From assembly GCA_013400115.1 (NCBI GenBank), contig VXBP01002567.1:1-64000 (forward strand): a stretch of DNA of 64,000 nucleotides, given 5' to 3'. The notes below the pieces were generated by a model. The model ran no database searches. It saw only the letters and a list, made by a program, of their open reading frames with translations, and was not told the DNA's origin. Position 1 is the stretch's first letter. Each line of letters begins with the position of its first letter. Below, in pieces: positions 59,401-64,000 of the stretch. The translations under genes and the position numbers were made by a program. The DNA is from Rhinopomastus cyanomelas. Its lineage: Eukaryota > Chordata > Aves > Bucerotiformes > Rhinopomastidae.

Positions 59401-62400
59401 GCTAGACCTTGTCCTCACCATTATCGTATTTGTAGTTGTTGTATAAAATCTGGTTTGTGTCAGAAAAAGAAATCTGAGAGTGTTTCAAAGGTAGTTCTTT
59501 GTTTTTAACTTTAAACATTGCAGAGTAATGAAGAGTATCAACCACTTCTGCTTGAGCACAGGACTGGTGCTGCTTAACTTTTCTTAAAGAGATTATAAAA
59601 TAAAGGAGAGAGAACAAAAATGACCTAGAACAAAAATGACGTTGTTCCAAAATACTGGTGACTGCTCTTAGATGCTTTTTGAAGGCTTATGTGCTTAGGA
59701 AATAGATATTTTCCTCTGTTACTTTAAATCATGAGCTTTGTAATCCACAGTACCTATTTGCCTAAGGTGACAGATCAGTTAGCATCAGAAACAGAAAAGA
59801 GCATGTAGAGCAGAAGGCAAACACCAAGCTGTAATGGCAGCATGATTGATTCATTCCCTACCCTCTCTTTCGGTTTGCAGTACCTTGCAGAAGCTGGCTG
59901 GACAGCTGAAGGAAGAGTTGTTGGTGTCACACAGCCTCGTCGTGTTGCTGCTGTTTCAGTGAGTTTCTCCACGTGCATATTTTCCCACTTTGCTGTCGTT
60001 GTAGCCTCCAGTTAATTAGGAGGTTTTGCTGAATAGCAGGAATTGCAATAGCCTGAGCTCTGAGTAAGCCTGAGCTTATCTCTGTGCTGAATTCAACCTG
60101 ATTGTTGTGTGTCTTGCCAAAGATTCCAAGGCCAGCATTGCAGATTTAGGAGCTTTGAAGTAAAATTGAGTAGTGTCAGCAGGATTCTGTATGAAAGTTG
60201 GGGCTGCAAAGGGCTGAGCTGTGAATTACTCTGGGCTACATCTGTGCTTTTGTGACCCTTCTCTTCTTTCACAAAGTGTAGTGGTGAACATCTGCCTACA
60301 GTAACAGAGCCAGTGGGAGAAACAGGAGGCTGAGTATTTCTAGCGAGTCAAACTTGGTTTTTAATTGCTTTCCTGTAATGTTTTTTGTTGTGTTGGTTGG
60401 GGCTTTTTTCTTTCATCTTGTAAGAGTGTTGGAGAAAATAGCAGATGCTGTTACTGTTAGAAATCTTCGTACATGTAGTATGTCTGGGAGAGCATAACAT
60501 CAGCTAGACATACTATGAGAGGAAGAAGAGGAGAAGCTGAGGGCAGCTCCCTCTGCTCTGTGACTCTAGTCTGTACAGAAAGTGTCCAGTGCTCCTTTTC
60601 CTCATAACAGCTGCCAGACACTGATTTGGGCTGAAGTCTCTGTTGCACTGTTCTTTTTGTGCAGAAAGCAGAGGTGCCTTTGTCTAAGCCTCATTTTCCC
60701 TGTGCTCAGTAACCTATCAGATAGCTTATGCTGCTGGTAAATATGTAGCAGACAGCTGTACAACTTGCTGTTTCCCCTCATCCAGAATTCTTTGACCAGA
60801 TCCAGCATGGTTGAGGAAACAGTCTCTAGCAGTGAGCTGCATCTTGTGCTTGGGGCAGTGTGCCTGCAGTGTCCTCCCTTTTCTCCTTCACAGGGCATCC
60901 AGCTGACAGCACACTGTTCTTGGGGAGTTGTTGTGTGTGTGCTGCAATGATTCTTAGGACAGAGTGACTCCTCTTTTCCCTTTGGTGCCTTAACACATTA
61001 TTTTAAAGACTAAATCCAATTTTTAAGCCCAGTGTTATTAAAAGGTTATTCAGTTAGGGCTTAGTTTATGGGCACAGCAGCATTTTCCTTTGTGAATGTT
61101 AATACTAACTGCCTGGACTGTATTGCTGTTGCAGGGAGGTGGGAGATTAGCAGGTGATTTATTGCTGTGCCTTGAACTGAAAGGGATCTTTTATTTTAAT
61201 CAGTGTTCATCTACTTTTCTGTCTAGAGGATGGAGATAATCAGACATAAGGAAAGGCAGTTGCAGAGTATAAGGCATAGTTTAGGAATTCCTGAACTTCT
61301 GCTTGTACTACCCAGGGTGACAATCATCCTGAACGTTTGGGCTGAAAGGGATGATGAGATTCCTTTTTGCATGCCAGCTGTGTTCTTAACTTTGCAGTCC
61401 TGCAGTTGCTGGTAGGTGGTCCTTCCCCAGTGGCTGCCTTTGTAGATCCATCAGATTGCTTATTGCAGAAAGGTGTGTCTGTAGTTTTCCTGAGTAGATG
61501 CAGTGTGAAACAGTTACCTTAAGTGGCACTGAAAGCTGTTTGCCACTTGTATGTTCAGTCTGGGCTCGTGTGTCAAACAGTGTTTTATGTGTGAACAAGA
61601 ACAGCTCTGTTCCTGTTTTGATGTGGATTCTCAATGCATGCAGTAATGGTACAGAGAAGATGCATTGATTTGAGCTGGTTCTTGTTGGTAAGAATCTCTT
61701 CTCTCAGGTTGCAGGCCGAGTTGCTGATGAAAGAGGAGCAGTGTTGGGGCATGAAGTTGGATACTGTATTCGGTTTGATGACTGCACGGATCCACAGGCT
61801 ACAAGAATTAAGGTGAACAGTGTGGGGTTACCCTGAAAGGATGAGCTAAAGCTCTTCAAGGGCTTTGCAAAATAAATGAGAACCATATGATGCCTAGTAA
61901 AGAGAACAGGTAGCTTTTCCATTTCCAGGTGCATACCACAAAAGTGTGCTTGAAGTGTCTGTGGCCGTCCAAATCACAGGGGGTTGGAAGGGACCTCAAA
62001 AGATCATTTAGTCCAATCCCCCTGCCATAGCAAGTCTCAGTAAAATGAGTCTGTTCTATTCTGCTAATCTGACAGCCACTGTTTCTAATGGAAGGACATT
62101 TTCAAGGTGGGTATGGCCACACGTTGGTACAGTGCTCGTGTGACCTGATACATTGCTTCAAGTCGTAGTGAAAGGCTACAGCAAATCACAGTGAAAAGTG
62201 TCATCACCACCCTGAAATGCATTTTGATTAAAAGTGCAGATAAAGCCTGAGATGAGTAGGCTCAGAATGATTTGATGTGGATTAAATAGCAAGCTTTGCA
62301 GCTGTTCCTTAGTGCTGTGAGCAGTATTGATGGTGCTTGAGTTGGTACAGATGAGTTTGGTTTCGTTATGCTGGAATAGCAGTGATGATGAATGAGACAA

Positions 62401-63977
62401 TTTACTTCCTGATTATTTTTTCTTCTCAGGCTGGTAGCCTTTTCAAAGTGGAACAACAAATGGGCATGTTTATTCATTAAATGCAGCTGAAATCTTTTTT
62501 TCTTTGAATGATTAATCATTTTCACTCAGAGGCTTTTGCCTTGCACCCCAGTGCTTACCTACTTCAAGGCTGCAGTTGGAGTTCCAGGTCAGACTGCTGT
62601 TTGAGGGCTACATGAAGCTGGTAGATTTCCACTAACTAGTGCAAAGAAAGTATTAATTTGAAACACTTTGTTTTATGGACATGTTAAGGTTTCTGTTCTG
62701 ATCAGAATGTGTGGTATTAAGCAGCCTACTTTGAGAAGGTCAAGACTGCATTGACGCAGAGAGTGTTATTGGTAGAGCAGACTTAGCCGTGTTGCAGACA
62801 AGAGTGAAGAAACTTCTGTTACAGAATCACACAATCACAGAACCTTAGGGATTGGAAGGGACCTTGAAAGATCATCTAGTTGAATCCCCCACCATAGCAG
62901 GATCACCTAGATCCAGTCACCCAGGATCTGGAGATTCAAATGTCTCCAGAGAAGGAGACTCCACAACCCCCCCTGGGCAGCCCCTTCCAGTGCTCTGTCC
63001 CCCTCACTGGGAAGAAGTTTCTTATATCGACGTGGAACCTCCTGTGTTCCAGCTTACACACATTGCTCCTTGTCCTATCACTGGGTGTCCCTGCATAGAG
63101 CCTGGCTCCATCCTCCTGACACCCACCCTTCACATAATTATGAAAACTAATGGGGTCACCCCTCAGTCTTCTTTTCTCCAAGCTCACGCTTTTCTTTGCA
63201 TTCCCTTTTAGTTTCTAACTGATGGCATGCTGGTGAGGGAGATGATGTCTGATCCTTTACTGACAAGGTACAGGTAAGTAAACACAAAATGCGTGCTTGC
63301 TGAAGTGTAGTTTGGTAAACAAACTGCTCTTCTCTTTTTGTTGTAGACCACGATGTGGTTATTCTGCATTAAGTAGCAAAAGATAGGGAAACTAGTGTAG
63401 GAGTTGGACATCCTTATGCTATAGAGACTTAGAAAAATCATTAGATCATCAAAGATCATTGGAACATCAGACCAGCAGGATTGGGTGCAGTAGTTTTGGA
63501 ATAGAAGCTAAATGGGCCTCATGGAGTCTGAATTATTTAATTTACTAGCTTTAAGTTAACTTTTTTCCTTTCTGCTGATGGTCAAATAAAAACCAGCAGC
63601 AAACACAAGCTATTCTGATATCCTGAAAACCTGTGCAGTACAGCAGAAATAGACCTTATTTCTTCTACCCCTTTCCAACAGCTAGCCTGAATAAAGATCA
63701 ATGTGCTTGTCCCATGAGGTCAGAGCTACATTTTCCTTCCTGCTTCACTGCTGTGCTTTTGACATTTTCACAGTTTTCTAAGTGGATTTAAGCAGTCACA
63801 GCGCAGCAGCAGACTTCAAATAATGGTGTTTTTAGAGGACAGGAAGATACTGCTTCTAGGGTCAATCAGACTGTTTCTGAGATTTTATTTTTCTGCTCTG
63901 TTCACAGCATCCTCATGCTGGATGAAGCCCATGAGAGGACTCTTTATACAGATATTGCCATTGGCTTACTAAAAAAG
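56480..63977 (+). CDS. DHX35: DHX35, DEAH-box RNA helicase; first seven exons, runs off the window
   Basis: Exons: 56480-56519, 58282-58415, 58769-58861, 59881-59958, 61708-61812, 63212-63273 and 63908-63977. They give one frame of 194 codons with standard GT-AG introns; the gene continues beyond 64000. The start MAAPVGPVKFWKP is the family's N-terminus, with the ATG in a good context (AAGATGG). Helicase motifs in order: motif I GETGCGKST (exon 3), Ia TQPRRVAA (exon 4), Ib TDGMLVRE (exon 6) and motif II DEAH in SILMLDEAHERTLYTDIAI (exon 7). Almost every residue agrees with human DHX35 as remembered (703 residues). The protein is an ATP-dependent RNA helicase found in spliceosomal C complexes and acts in the nucleus. 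Nothing is broken in the part seen. The last donor (GTTAAT) is weak but gives the expected join. Confidence 0.97.
57045..57430 (+). mobile_element. Degraded CR1 in DHX35 intron 1
   Basis: Forward and much diverged: GAGCTGAGAGAGCTGGGAGT, CAGCCCGGAGGAGAGGAGGC, GTTCTGGAACAGTCAGGCAG. The tail is not preserved. Confidence 0.7.
58903..59425 (+). mobile_element. CR1 endonuclease-domain fragment in DHX35 intron 3
   Basis: The forward frame reads YQLFRKDRQRRLGGGLSV, HLGMDEEPTESLLVRVEG and DQEDQVGEALYRWIGVASRS. After a stop the related NFNH and DMLDLVLT motifs follow, as in the apurinic-type endonuclease of CR1 ORF2. It is the only endonuclease part in the window and is interrupted by stops. Confidence 0.88.
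59959..61707 (+). other. DHX35: DHX35 intron 4, no other feature recognised
   Basis: Unique, moderately A/T-rich sequence without CR1. The only structure noted is a 10-bp perfect inverted repeat at 60476-60485 / 60506-60515. Confidence 0.6.
61968..62036 (-). mobile_element. CR1 tail fragment
   Basis: Reverse tail: CAAATCACAGGGGGTTGGAA, CAATCCCCCTGCCATAGCAA. Confidence 0.85.
62611..62795. repeat. Unclassified dispersed repeat, copy 2 (about 185 bp)
   Basis: Starts CATGAAGCTGGTAGATTTCC and ends GCAGACTTAGCCGTGTTGC, matching 39985-40170 over its whole length with scattered substitutions and small indels. It lies in DHX35 intron 5. Confidence 0.85.
62818..63188 (-). mobile_element. CR1 LINE ending close to DHX35 exon 6
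   Basis: Reverse copy from GTTACAGAATCACACAATCA to TCTTCTTTTCTCCAAGCTCA. It stops about 23 bases before the 3' splice site of exon 6, so the insertion defines most of the sequence next to the polypyrimidine tract. Confidence 0.92.
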
Positions 63978-64000
63978 GTTAATTTTTTTTGTGTTCACTG

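Overview
This is vertebrate nuclear DNA, and the repeats mark it as bird. It is packed with 5'-truncated CR1 LINE copies that end in short tandem tails of the ATTCTGTGA/ATTCTATG type, and it has no Alu, L1 or other mammal-type repeats. By eye the CR1 copies cover roughly a fifth of the window. That is high for a bird and recalls lineages with a known CR1 burst such as woodpeckers and their relatives; this lineage guess is inference only. All recognisable genes lie on the + strand, in the order PPP1R16B - FAM83D - FAM83D-like - DHX35. As I remember it, mammalian chromosome 20q (chicken chromosome 20) has PPP1R16B - FAM83D - DHX35, so the extra FAM83D-like gene is the novelty.

Layout. 1-23409: intron of PPP1R16B with no supported exon, filled with CR1 fragments (several nested), a 53/58-bp minisatellite and a few AT-rich unique islands. 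23410-34437: nine coding exons of PPP1R16B (TIMAP), from the first ankyrin repeat to the CAAX-box end; the first coding exon must lie upstream of the window. 34438 to about 39500: its long 3' UTR. 40240-47113: FAM83D, with a CpG-rich TATA promoter, a first exon cut by an unresolved base, and three intact downstream exons. 49480-53247: a second, diverged and shorter FAM83D paralogue with the same exon phases and lengths, its own TATA promoter and also a broken first exon. 53248-56100: intergenic, mostly CR1. 56480 to the window end: the first seven exons of DHX35 (194 codons), through the DEAH box.

The genes share no pathway. PPP1R16B targets protein phosphatase 1 to membranes. FAM83D is a mitotic-spindle adaptor for CK1, HMMR, KIF22 and dynein light chain. 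DHX35 is a spliceosome-associated RNA helicase. The most interesting object is the FAM83D tandem pair. The downstream copy keeps the DUF1669 core but has lost the TQT dynein-light-chain motif cluster, the conserved HxK histidine and a CHR-like promoter motif. Both copies share a non-canonical GC-AG intron and unusually similar third exons. Three single n characters (179, 40550, 49898) appear to be collapsed gaps; two of them cut the FAM83D first exons, so those N-termini cannot be read in full.
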